Shown piece after piece: positions 8,473 to 15,694 of a stretch of 64,000 nucleotides of DNA. Position numbers and translations under genes: made by a program. The notes under the pieces were generated by a model, which was not told the origin of the DNA, did no database searches, and was given only the letters and a program-made list of their open reading frames with translations. Source of the DNA: Candidatus Coprovivens excrementavium (GTDB taxonomy: Bacteria; Bacillota_I; Bacilli_A; RF39; UBA660); the NCBI GenBank assembly GCA_944363975.1, contig CALVVU010000002.1, positions 217,225 through 281,224 of the forward strand. The letters are read 5' to 3'. Numbering within the stretch: the first letter of the stretch is position 1; every line of letters starts with the position of its first letter.

Positions 8473-9447
8473 ATGAATGAATATCAAAATATTAAAACAC
8501 CAGCTGAATTACTTAAATATATGGATAATATTCAATATGGATTTACTAATAAAGAAGGCAAAAATTATGGTAGTTGGAATGAAGAAGAATTCGAAAAAGA
8601 AGTCTTTAATAAATGGTTTCTTTCTTCTCCAGAAAGACTTATAAAAGTTAGACATGGTCATTGCTATGATCAAGTTGAATTAGAAAGAGACTGGTTTACT
8701 AAAAACAACTATAAAGTTCATACCTATTATATGATGTTCTTATTGCCTTATGAAAATCCCTATACAACTCATACTTTTTTAATATATGAGAAAGATAATA
8801 AATACTATTATTTTGAACATTCTGATTATTATCACCGTGGTATATATGAATTTAAAAGCTTAAATGAAGCTTTAACATTCTGTCGTTCAAATCATCTTAA
8901 ATCAAATAAAGCCCAAAATAATATGACTACTGAAGAAATATCATCTTTAAAAATATTCTCTTATCCTAAACCTAAATATAATCTTAAAATGAATGAATTT
9001 ATTGATTATATTCTTGATAATGGTCAAGAAATAGATCTTTCTTCATATTGGATAGAACAATATATAAAAGATAAAATATCTAATGGTGATTATACTTTAT
9101 TACCTGATACTTTAGCTATTGGACCAGTATATAAAATTCATAAATTAGGTGATTTAAATAAAGATGGCTATGAAGTAGGATATCTTTATCTTCCAAAATC
9201 TTCCGGTATAAAAGAGCATAAACATACCAATGATATTGAAAGGTACAAACTTATATCAGGAGTTCTACGTGTCTTTAACTTTCCATCTACTAATAATATA
9301 TGTCCTTTAAATCATGTTCATTGTATTGATCCTGTACCCGAAGATACAATTATTGAAACGTGTAAAATAAGTAAAACATATCTTAATAAATTAAGTACAC
9401 CAATCGAATCAACAACATTTGATAATTTAACTAATAAAACTCTTTAA
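8473..9447 (+). CDS. Transglutaminase-like domain fused to a cupin domain
   Basis: A 324-residue protein. The first half (about 1-150) contains GHCYDQVELERDWF and later THTFLIYEKDNKYYYFEHSD, a Cys...His...Asp order as in transglutaminase-like cysteine hydrolases. The second half carries the cupin motif HKHTNDIERYKLISG, i.e. HxH-x4-E-x6-G, normally a metal site. SD AAGGAG follows the nitroreductase stop by a few bases, so it ends the same operon. Either domain alone is common; I know of no role for the combination. The domain calls rest on short motifs. Confidence 0.6.
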   Translation: MNEYQNIKTPAELLKYMDNIQYGFTNKEGKNYGSWNEEEFEKEVFNKWFLSSPERLIKVRHGHCYDQVELERDWFTKNNYKVHTYYMMFLLPYENPYTTHTFLIYEKDNKYYYFEHSDYYHRGIYEFKSLNEALTFCRSNHLKSNKAQNNMTTEEISSLKIFSYPKPKYNLKMNEFIDYILDNGQEIDLSSYWIEQYIKDKISNGDYTLLPDTLAIGPVYKIHKLGDLNKDGYEVGYLYLPKSSGIKEHKHTNDIERYKLISGVLRVFNFPSTNNICPLNHVHCIDPVPEDTIIETCKISKTYLNKLSTPIESTTFDNLTNKTL

Positions 9448-9496
9448 TAATTTTTAATAAAATATTCACCAAATATTTATAATTATTAAGTATAAT
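9446..9496 (+). promoter_or_regulatory. Promoter region, near-duplicate of that at 6764-6816
   Basis: AATAATTTTTAATAAAA then TTCACC (ends 9470), 20 bases, and TATAAT (9491-9496). The layout matches 6764-6816 base for base in much of the upstream block. Confidence 0.45.
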
Positions 9497-9520
9497 AACT
9501 AACAGAAAAGGAAGAAGAAT

Positions 9521-10204
9521 ATGAGTGATTTTTTTATTTATTATGGCTTAACAATTATAGCTTTAATAATAACTATTGGTGCTCAAATTTTTATTAGCAG
9601 CACCTATAGTAAATACAAGAAAGTAAATAATAATAGAGGAATAAGTGGTGCTGAAGCAGCACGAACTATCTTAGATAATAATGGCTTATCAGATATCAGA
9701 ATTGAGCCTGTATCAGGTTATTTAAGTGATCACTACGATCCAAGTTCTAAAGTAGTCCGCTTATCAAGAGATAACTACTATGGCAAAACAATTGGTTCTG
9801 TAGCAGTTGCTTCTCACGAATGTGGTCATGCTATTCAAGACAAAGATAACTATACCTTTATGCGTATTAGATCATCTCTAGTACCATTAGTTAACTTTTC
9901 TTCATACGCCGGTTATTTTGCTATTCTTATAGGATGCCTTCTAGGATTTTTAGATTTAATTTGGTTAGGAATAATCTTTGAAGTTGTTATTCTTTTATTC
10001 CAACTTGTTACCTTACCAGTTGAAATAGATGCCAGCTCACGCGCTTTAAAAAAAATCGAAGAATACGACTTACTAACTAAAGAAGAGAAAAAAAGTGGTC
10101 GAACTGTTTTAACAGCCGCTGCCTTAACTTATGTTGCTAGTGTTGCAACAGCGATTATTCAAATATTAAGATTAGTTCTTATCTATGGTAATCGTGATGA
10201 TTGA
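9521..10204 (+). CDS. YugP-type membrane zinc metallopeptidase
   Basis: A 227-residue membrane protein: N-terminal helix (about 7-27), zinc site HECGHAIQ (H99, E100, H103), two central helices (about 121-160) and a C-terminal helix. The order helix-HExxH-helices and the EIDASSRALKKIEE motif match the putative neutral zinc peptidase family of Bacillus YugP. Its active site probably faces or lies in the membrane; substrates are unknown. It stands alone between its own promoter and a terminator. It ends in TGA, evidence for the standard code. Confidence 0.88.
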   Translation: MSDFFIYYGLTIIALIITIGAQIFISSTYSKYKKVNNNRGISGAEAARTILDNNGLSDIRIEPVSGYLSDHYDPSSKVVRLSRDNYYGKTIGSVAVASHECGHAIQDKDNYTFMRIRSSLVPLVNFSSYAGYFAILIGCLLGFLDLIWLGIIFEVVILLFQLVTLPVEIDASSRALKKIEEYDLLTKEEKKSGRTVLTAAALTYVASVATAIIQILRLVLIYGNRDD

Positions 10205-10205
10205 T

Positions 10206-10232
10206 AACATGTAATAATACATGTTTTTTTTT
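10206..10232 (+). terminator. Intrinsic terminator
   Basis: Stem AACATGTA (10206-10213) and TACATGTT (10218-10225), then nine T. Confidence 0.85.
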
Positions 10233-10275
10233 GACTAATAAAGTTTCCTAAAGTATAATAAAATTCATTTAGGAA
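10231..10275 (+). promoter_or_regulatory. Sigma-A promoter flanked by an inverted repeat
   Basis: TTGACT (10231-10236), 17-base spacer, TATAAT (10254-10259). TTCCTAAA (10245-10252) and TTTAGGAA (10268-10275) form an 8-bp inverted repeat around the -10 box, an operator-like layout; the right arm also holds the SD AGGAAG. Confidence 0.65.
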
Positions 10276-10283
10276 GTGAATTT

Positions 10284-11116
10284 ATGCCAACAATTAAAGA
10301 AATAGAATATCGTGGTCATGACACTCAAGATACTACGATAAAAGTAACATCTGATTTATTAGATTTTTAGAAAATACAACATTTAATGAAGAAATACCTT
10401 CCAAAAGAAGTTTAAAAAGTATTAAACAAGAAAGTTTTTCTTTTTATAATCGTCATTACTCACTGCACGATATTCCTTTTACATGTGAAAAGAGCGTAGG
10501 TCCTTTTAAAATCGAATTAAATGGTCTTCTAAATCCTTTTTCATTACCAATATCAAAAGTAAAAATAAACGATTCTTTCTATGGTCTTTTAAAAGAGACT
10601 CTAATAATCGACGAACAAATTAAACTAGTATATCGTGGAATAAGTCTTTCTAAAAACATTACTGATTTAACATCTTTAGCTTATACCCACGAAATAACTC
10701 ATACTCAAGTAAACAACGTTTGTGGTTTAATAAAATATTATTATAATAGTGAAATACTAAGCATCTTTAATGAATTATTAGCAGCATACGAAAAACAAGA
10801 TGGTGAAAGACTTCTTCAAATTCACGATCGTCATCGCCTAGAAGAACTAAGAGAAAGTATTAGTGTTTTAAAAGACTTACAATCAATTGATGAAGATATA
10901 ATTGAAGCAAGCTGCTATTGTGCCTCAACTTTAAAAGCTTATTATTTGTTTTCAATGTATTACTATGGTGATCGATTAACAAGAGATTCAATTATTAATC
11001 AAATTCAAAAAACTTTTAATCACCAAAACACTTTAGAAGAGAATTTAAGTGAATTAGGAGTGCCTAGTTCAGAACTTCCAGATTCTACTTATTTAAAAAA
11101 ATATTTACATAGATAG
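10284..11116 (+). pseudogene. HEITH-family putative metalloprotease, frameshifted copy
   Basis: From ATG 10284 the frame reads 28 codons and stops at TAG (10368-10370) directly after a run of five T. Reading one base back on the T run continues as LENTTFNEEIPSKRS and remains open to TAG 11114-11116. The continuing frame holds HEITHTQVNN, then EILSIFNELLAAYE, aligned with the intact paralogue downstream. Promoter and SD are good. This is either a one-base deletion, a sequence error in a homopolymer, or -1 slippage (Phe-tRNA on TTT can re-pair on TTT). The rest of the frame shows no decay, which argues for a recent change or a functional shift. Confidence 0.7.
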
Positions 11117-11127
11117 GGGGAAAAATA

Positions 11128-11976
11128 ATGACTTTAACTAAAGATAAAGAAATAATTTTAAGAGGATATAATCCATATCCCCAAATATATAAACCATCAC
11201 CTAAATTAGTTTCACTTGTTACTAAATTAAATAAATTAGATATTGCTAAAAAACGTAATCGAGTACATACTATGGAATTAGACGAAGCTCTTTACGATGC
11301 TTCAGCTTTCTTAGATCGTTACTATAACCTTCATAATATTCCTTTAATCACGAATGATACTGGAGCAACTGTCGTAACTAATATTCATCCTTATGATTTA
11401 CCTCTCTATGAAGGAGAAGAAACTGATAATATCTTCTCAAGTTCAATAATCGAAGATATAATTTCTACTCCTAAACCAAGTATTAATTATATAGGTATCA
11501 ATCTTGCTCCAACCATTACTGAACAAACATCTACTTCATATGTTCACGAAATAACTCATTCTCAATTAGATCATCAAATAGGAGTAATAAAGGAGTTTTA
11601 TCATGCTGAAATTCTAAGTATGTTTAATGAGTTATTTCATGCTTCTATCTTAGATTCAGGAGAAAATATTTTGAGACTAAATGATTCGCGTCGTCTTTAT
11701 GAAATGAAAATTTTGACTCAAAGCCTTTTACATCCATCTGCTTTTACTCGTGAAGATTTACTACTTGATAGTCAATATCTTATCTCTGACTTAAAAGCTT
11801 ACAATTTATTTATCAAATTCTACTATGGTAATGAAACTTTAAAAGAAGAAATAATTTCTGATATTCAGTCTGTATTTGATGGTTACATGACAGTTGAAGA
11901 CTTATTAGATAAATATAATATTACCTTAGCAAATAGTATTGATAATAAAAAATTACTAAAATACTTTAATAGATAG
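11128..11976 (+). CDS. Putative HExxH metalloprotease, intact copy
   Basis: A 282-residue soluble protein. VHEITHSQLDH gives H140, E141, H144, and the following helix has E161 and E168 (AEILSMFNELF), a possible third zinc ligand as in gluzincins. No signal peptide or helix is seen, so it is probably cytoplasmic. SD AGGGGG starts inside the stop region of the frameshifted copy 12 bases before. The C-terminal SVFDGYMTVEDLLDKY...LLKYFNR recurs in the remnant downstream. The family is not one I can name. Confidence 0.65.
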   Translation: MTLTKDKEIILRGYNPYPQIYKPSPKLVSLVTKLNKLDIAKKRNRVHTMELDEALYDASAFLDRYYNLHNIPLITNDTGATVVTNIHPYDLPLYEGEETDNIFSSSIIEDIISTPKPSINYIGINLAPTITEQTSTSYVHEITHSQLDHQIGVIKEFYHAEILSMFNELFHASILDSGENILRLNDSRRLYEMKILTQSLLHPSAFTREDLLLDSQYLISDLKAYNLFIKFYYGNETLKEEIISDIQSVFDGYMTVEDLLDKYNITLANSIDNKKLLKYFNR

Positions 11977-11984
11977 GAATATAT

Positions 11985-12252
11985 ATGAATATAATAGATG
12001 AAGAAATATTATTAAATATCATCACTACGATGAATCACCTGAATTAAATAATCAATCTCATCAATAAAAAAAGCCTATCAATTATTCTTAGAATACTATT
12101 ATAGCCAACTATCTCTAAGAAAATATATTATCAATTCTATTCAAAATATGTTTGACGGTAATCTGGCTCTTCAAGAATTATTAGATGAACTTGCGATTCC
12201 TTATCAAGATAATTCTAATAATCATCGTTTAGTAAAATATTTTAGTCGTTAA
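11985..12252 (+). pseudogene. Remnant of a third HEITH-family copy
   Basis: A 20-codon start (ATG 11985, stop in frame) is followed by out-of-frame sequence and then a frame reading KAYQLFLEYYYSQLSLRKY and MFDGNLALQELLDELAIPY, ending VKYFSR, which parallels the C-terminus of the intact copy (KAYNLFIKFYYG, VFDGYMTVEDLLDKY, LKYFNR). The middle, including the zinc site, is gone. It marks a tandem array of three genes under decay. Confidence 0.75.
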
Positions 12253-12254
12253 AA

Positions 12255-12283
12255 TTGACAATTATCTCTAAATAATTTATGAT
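12255..12283 (+). promoter_or_regulatory. Sigma-A promoter for the rsgA leader
   Basis: TTGACA (12255-12260), exactly 17 bases, TATGAT (12278-12283). It is one of the best promoters in the window and lies directly behind the pseudogene, so the rsgA transcript includes a leader of about 170 bases. Confidence 0.8.
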
Positions 12284-12309
12284 TAACTTATTAGAGGTAG
12301 GTGATGTAT

Positions 12310-12378
12310 ATGATAAAAAATAAATTATTTAATTTAAATCTTTATCGTAAGTCATCCCTATCTAAACAATTAAATTAG
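12310..12378 (+). CDS. Leader ORF upstream of rsgA, 22 codons
   Basis: ATG 12310 to TAG 12376-12378 encodes a basic 22-residue peptide ending YRKSSLSKQLN. It has an SD (AGGTAGGTGATG) and follows a consensus promoter by about 20 bases. Its codons for Arg-Lys-Ser (12345-12353) overlap the first arm of the hairpin set downstream, as in leader-peptide attenuators. No homology is claimed; expression is inferred. Confidence 0.5.
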   Translation: MIKNKLFNLNLYRKSSLSKQLN

Positions 12379-12430
12379 ATATCTTTTATATAGACTTACA
12401 ATAAAGTAAGTTCTTTTTATTTAGAACTTT
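12347..12430 (+). promoter_or_regulatory. Attenuator-like set of exclusive hairpins before rsgA
   Basis: Four arms can pair in overlapping ways: 1 GTAAGTC (12347-12353, in the leader ORF), 2 GACTTAC (12393-12399), 3 GTAAGTTCT (12406-12414), 4 AGAACTT (12423-12429). Arms 2:3 make a hairpin followed by CTTTTT, a terminator. Arms 1:2 prevent it, and arms 3:4 compete with it. A ribosome on the leader ORF would mask arm 1. The layout is read directly; regulation is inference. Confidence 0.5.
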
Positions 12431-12457
12431 TATTATAAGAAAGAAAGGTGAAATAAA

Positions 12458-13408
12458 ATAACTAAAAGATATCAAAATATCTCTAAAAAAAATAATATAT
12501 CTTATTCAAACTATCAAGATGATTATGGTATTGTAATAGAAACTTCATCTAATAAAGCATCTATTCTATATCAAGATAGTATAAAAGAATATCCATTATC
12601 TAAAACACTACCATATATATGTAATAAAATTCTATATCCTGGTGATAAAGTAATTATTTCTAATCAAGAAATATCAGGTATTATTAAAAGAAAAAATATT
12701 TTAAGTCGTCAAAAAAAAGATTCTACTAGTATAAAAGAAATAACTACTAATAAAATAATAGCTACTAATATTGATTTAGCTATAATAGTCGTATCTGCTC
12801 AAGAACCTGATCTTCATCCTAAATTTATTGATCGTTATATAATCCTCCTAAAATCAAATAATATTCCCTTTATAATATGTTTAAATAAAGCTGATTTACT
12901 TACTAAAAAAGAGAGTAATATAATATCTATATACCATAATTTAAATATTCCTCTTATTAAGACATCTACTTATACTAAAGAAGGGATCCAAGACTTACTA
13001 AATATTATAAAAAATAAACAAACTATTTTAGTAGGTCATAGTGGAGTAGGTAAGTCATCACTTATTAATACTCTCTTAAATAACCATCTAACTAAAATAG
13101 GTAATATAAATCATCATAAAGGTCGTCATACTACAACTAAATCTAAATACTATAAGATAGATAACTATACAGGTATTATTGATACCCCGGGTATTCGTTC
13201 CTTAGATTTATCTACTTATAATAAAGATGATATTAAAAATTACTTCTTAGAATTTATTCCCTATAATAGCTTATGTAAATATCCAAACTGTCTTCATCAA
13301 AACGAACCAATATCATCATGTAAAATAAAACAACTAGTTACTCAAGGGTTCATATCTAAAGAAAGATATGAAAGCTATCTTAAAATAATTGATGAACTTT
13401 CATCGTAA
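12458..13408 (+). CDS. rsgA: Ribosome small-subunit GTPase RsgA, apparent ATA start
   Basis: A 316-codon frame with the circularly permuted GTPase order of RsgA/YjeQ: G4 NKAD (143-146), G1 GHSGVGKS (193-200), G3 DTPG (242-245), then a zinc site C273, C278, H280, C288. The N-terminal 1-75 fits the OB domain. RsgA matures and checks the 30S subunit. The frame opens after TGA at 12449-12451 and contains no in-frame ATG, GTG or TTG at all, and no Met. SD AAAGGTG ends 7 bases before ATA 12458, the expected start position (next residues TKRYQNISK). The frame is otherwise intact, so this looks expressed from ATA, or the start has been lost by a single change or error. Confidence 0.85.
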   Translation: MTKRYQNISKKNNISYSNYQDDYGIVIETSSNKASILYQDSIKEYPLSKTLPYICNKILYPGDKVIISNQEISGIIKRKNILSRQKKDSTSIKEITTNKIIATNIDLAIIVVSAQEPDLHPKFIDRYIILLKSNNIPFIICLNKADLLTKKESNIISIYHNLNIPLIKTSTYTKEGIQDLLNIIKNKQTILVGHSGVGKSSLINTLLNNHLTKIGNINHHKGRHTTTKSKYYKIDNYTGIIDTPGIRSLDLSTYNKDDIKNYFLEFIPYNSLCKYPNCLHQNEPISSCKIKQLVTQGFISKERYESYLKIIDELSS

Positions 13409-13434
13409 AATTTTAAATATTTTAAATACTATGC

Positions 13435-13463
13435 TAAAATATCCCCTATAAAGAAGGGGATAT
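13435..13463 (+). promoter_or_regulatory. Extended -10 with inverted repeat covering the SD
   Basis: TGC-TAAAAT (-10 at 13435-13440) overlaps ATATCCCC (13439-13446), which pairs with GGGGATAT (13456-13463); the right arm is the SD of the next gene. A 9-base AT-rich loop separates the arms. Confidence 0.45.
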
Positions 13464-13465
13464 TT

Positions 13466-14641
13466 ATGTCTAAAGAAAAGATTGAATTTAAAGAAGCAAT
13501 AGAATTATTTCTCTACAAAGTTATTCCTGACATTATGTGTGAAAATGAAGTTCCCAAAGTTAACTTTATTTTCCCACCTGCCTCCTTTAAATTATTTAAT
13601 TATGTTAAAGAACATCCATTTACTAAGGAAAATTATCTAATTCCTGATATTAAAGAAAGTGATATAACCCGTCTATTACCATCTAATCAACAAGATCCTA
13701 GTTGTCCTACTATAATAGTTAAAGACCCCCTTAAATTCTTTCAATTACTAACTGATATAACTAATAGCTGGTTAAAACAAAAAGATAAGTACTTTGGCTA
13801 TGGAAGCGCTCGTTCCTTATTTATTCGTGGTATTAGAAGAATCTGGTTACGTATGAGTCCTAATGACTTTAATAATGTTGAAGACTTCTTATCTAGACAA
13901 TTGTCATTCTTAAAATCTACTACTTTTGATGAATATATAAATAAAACAATTCCTATATCAACATATCTTGATTACACAATTAAAGCCACTAAAGAAGAAA
14001 ACGAAACCTGGTGCGAAACTAATGATAAGATGACTTTCACTTTACATGATAATCAAGAAGAATATCACCAACTCCCAAGTATATACTTTGCTATCGAAGA
14101 ACAAGAAAGTCAAACAATATGTTATATCTATGCTATTCAAAACTCTACAAATAAAAAGATTAATAAAAAAATATCTCGTAGTTTATATAAACTTAATGCT
14201 GGTATTCCAAATCCAATTGTTCATCCAAGTGCCGTATTAGCTCTTAAAATATTTATTGAAATGTTAAGTAATAGGGGAATAACTACTATCAAAGTGCCAT
14301 GCCTTCAAGTCTTATCATATCGTTATCATCAACTACTTGCTGAAGAAACAAAAAATAATTTCGAAAGAAGGTGGACTGATACAACTTTTGATATGATGAG
14401 ACTTATGAATACTTCTGAAAAAAGAAGACTATTAGAAGAATATTATCATGATAAAACTTGGTACGAACATCTAGTTAATAAAGAAGACTTTATCTCTCAA
14501 AACAAAACCGAAAATCTTTACAATATCTTTTATCGTCTAGAAGAACAATTTGGTACTATAACTATTTTAAACGATCCATTTATTCAAGATGAATATCTTA
14601 ATATTCAAATAAATCCAATAAAAAAACAAATCAAAAGATAA
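13466..14641 (+). CDS. Unknown protein, 391 aa
   Basis: A soluble protein without signal peptide or clear helices across the membrane. Notable segments are an Arg-rich helix FGYGSARSLFIRGIRRIWLRM (cited in part: RSLFIRGIRRIW) near residue 118, and a C-terminal half with PNPIVHPSAVLALKIFIEML and VLSYRYHQLLAEE. No catalytic signature was recognised. It sits alone behind an SD-covering inverted repeat, between rsgA and uppP. A cytoplasmic, possibly nucleic-acid-contacting role is only a guess from the basic helix. Confidence 0.7.
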   Translation: MSKEKIEFKEAIELFLYKVIPDIMCENEVPKVNFIFPPASFKLFNYVKEHPFTKENYLIPDIKESDITRLLPSNQQDPSCPTIIVKDPLKFFQLLTDITNSWLKQKDKYFGYGSARSLFIRGIRRIWLRMSPNDFNNVEDFLSRQLSFLKSTTFDEYINKTIPISTYLDYTIKATKEENETWCETNDKMTFTLHDNQEEYHQLPSIYFAIEEQESQTICYIYAIQNSTNKKINKKISRSLYKLNAGIPNPIVHPSAVLALKIFIEMLSNRGITTIKVPCLQVLSYRYHQLLAEETKNNFERRWTDTTFDMMRLMNTSEKRRLLEEYYHDKTWYEHLVNKEDFISQNKTENLYNIFYRLEEQFGTITILNDPFIQDEYLNIQINPIKKQIKR

Positions 14642-14658
14642 TTTTGATTTTGTTTTTT
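14620..14658 (+). terminator. AT-rich intrinsic terminator
   Basis: Stem of AAAACAAATCAAAA type (from about 14622) with TTTTGATTTTGTTTT (14643-14657), ending in six T, overlapping the stop codon. Confidence 0.65.
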
Positions 14659-14702
14659 ACATATAATAAAAGTATGTTATAATCTTAAAGGAGTGTGATA
14701 AA

Positions 14703-15530
14703 ATGATTGAAATATTAAAAGCTATTTTATTTGGTATTGTCGAAGGAATTACTGAATGGTTACCAATCTCTTCTACTGGCCATATGATTTTATTAGATGA
14801 ATTTATTCATCTTGGAGTTAGTGAAGAATTCTATAAACTATTTGAAGTAGTTATTCAATTAGGAGCTATTTTAGCAGTTGTTATTATGTATTTTAAAACT
14901 ATTTTTCCATGGGGCTTTGGTAAAACTAAGAAAGACACAAAAGATACTCTAAATCTATGGGGTAAAATATTAGTTGCCTGTATCCCTGCAGCTATAATCG
15001 GTATTTTATTAGATGACTGGTTAGATGAACATTTATATAATAGTGTTGTTGTTGCTTTAGCATTGATTATCTATGGTATTGCCTTTATTATTATGGAATC
15101 AAAAAATATCGGTTCAAGAAGTACTAAAAAATTAAATGATATATCATATAAACAAGCCTTAGGAGTAGGAGCATTTCAATTATTATCTCTAATTCCTGGA
15201 ACAAGTCGTAGCGGCTCAACTATTCTAGGTGGTTTAGCTTTAGGATTAGAAAGAAGTGTCGCAGCTGAATTTACTTTCTTCTTAGCTATCCCTGTTATGG
15301 TAGGAGCATCTTTATTAAAACTATTAAAATATATTTTAAATGTTGGTTTTGTATTTAAAGCCTCAGAATTACTATTATTAGGAGTTGGATGTTTAGTAGC
15401 TTTCATTGTTAGTATTTTAATTATTAAATTCTTAATGAACTATATTAGAAAACATGACTTCAAAGTATTTGGTTGGTATCGTATAGCTTTAGGTATCATA
15501 GTATTAATATATTTCTTTATAATCAAATAG
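14703..15530 (+). CDS. uppP: Undecaprenyl-diphosphatase UppP (BacA)
   Basis: A 275-residue polytopic protein with both family signatures: EGITEWLPISSTGH (14-27) and PGTSRSGST (165-173). It dephosphorylates undecaprenyl pyrophosphate outside the membrane to recycle the lipid carrier for peptidoglycan; overexpression gives bacitracin resistance in other bacteria. About seven helices are visible and the length is normal. It has its own TGTTATAAT promoter element and SD AAAGGAG, and a strong terminator follows. Its presence supports a wall-bearing organism, together with MraY and the PBP farther on. Confidence 0.96.
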   Translation: MIEILKAILFGIVEGITEWLPISSTGHMILLDEFIHLGVSEEFYKLFEVVIQLGAILAVVIMYFKTIFPWGFGKTKKDTKDTLNLWGKILVACIPAAIIGILLDDWLDEHLYNSVVVALALIIYGIAFIIMESKNIGSRSTKKLNDISYKQALGVGAFQLLSLIPGTSRSGSTILGGLALGLERSVAAEFTFFLAIPVMVGASLLKLLKYILNVGFVFKASELLLLGVGCLVAFIVSILIIKFLMNYIRKHDFKVFGWYRIALGIIVLIYFFIIK

Positions 15531-15551
15531 AACACATTGTGTTCTATTTTT
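15526..15551 (+). terminator. Intrinsic terminator of uppP
   Basis: Eleven-base stem AATAGAACACA (15526-15536) and TGTGTTCTATT (15538-15548), then T. Confidence 0.85.
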
Positions 15552-15624
15552 ATTTATGTTATAAATAAAGAAAAACATATCTAGAGTTTTATTCAATATC
15601 AAATATCCAATTCCTCTACTAAAT

Positions 15625-15682
15625 TAGAGTAATACTCTACCTTGAAATAATAAAAAGTGTGCTATTGTTTAATATAAACAAT
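15625..15682 (+). promoter_or_regulatory. Two palindromes before ABC cassette 1
   Basis: TAGAGTA-A-TACTCTA (15625-15639) and ATTGTTT-aatat-AAACAAT (15664-15682), the latter just before SD AAAGGAG. Both are operator-sized; no promoter of good consensus is evident between them. Confidence 0.4.
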
Positions 15683-15694
15683 AAAGGAGTATAT

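Noticed and set aside
14046..14240. Short + strand frame inside the 391-aa unknown gene
   Set aside because: It lies in another frame of a well-supported gene and has no SD.
15659..15694. N-terminal extension of the cassette 1 permease from 15659
   Set aside because: It would translate through the palindrome and SD; ATG 15695 sits at the right distance from AAAGGAG.
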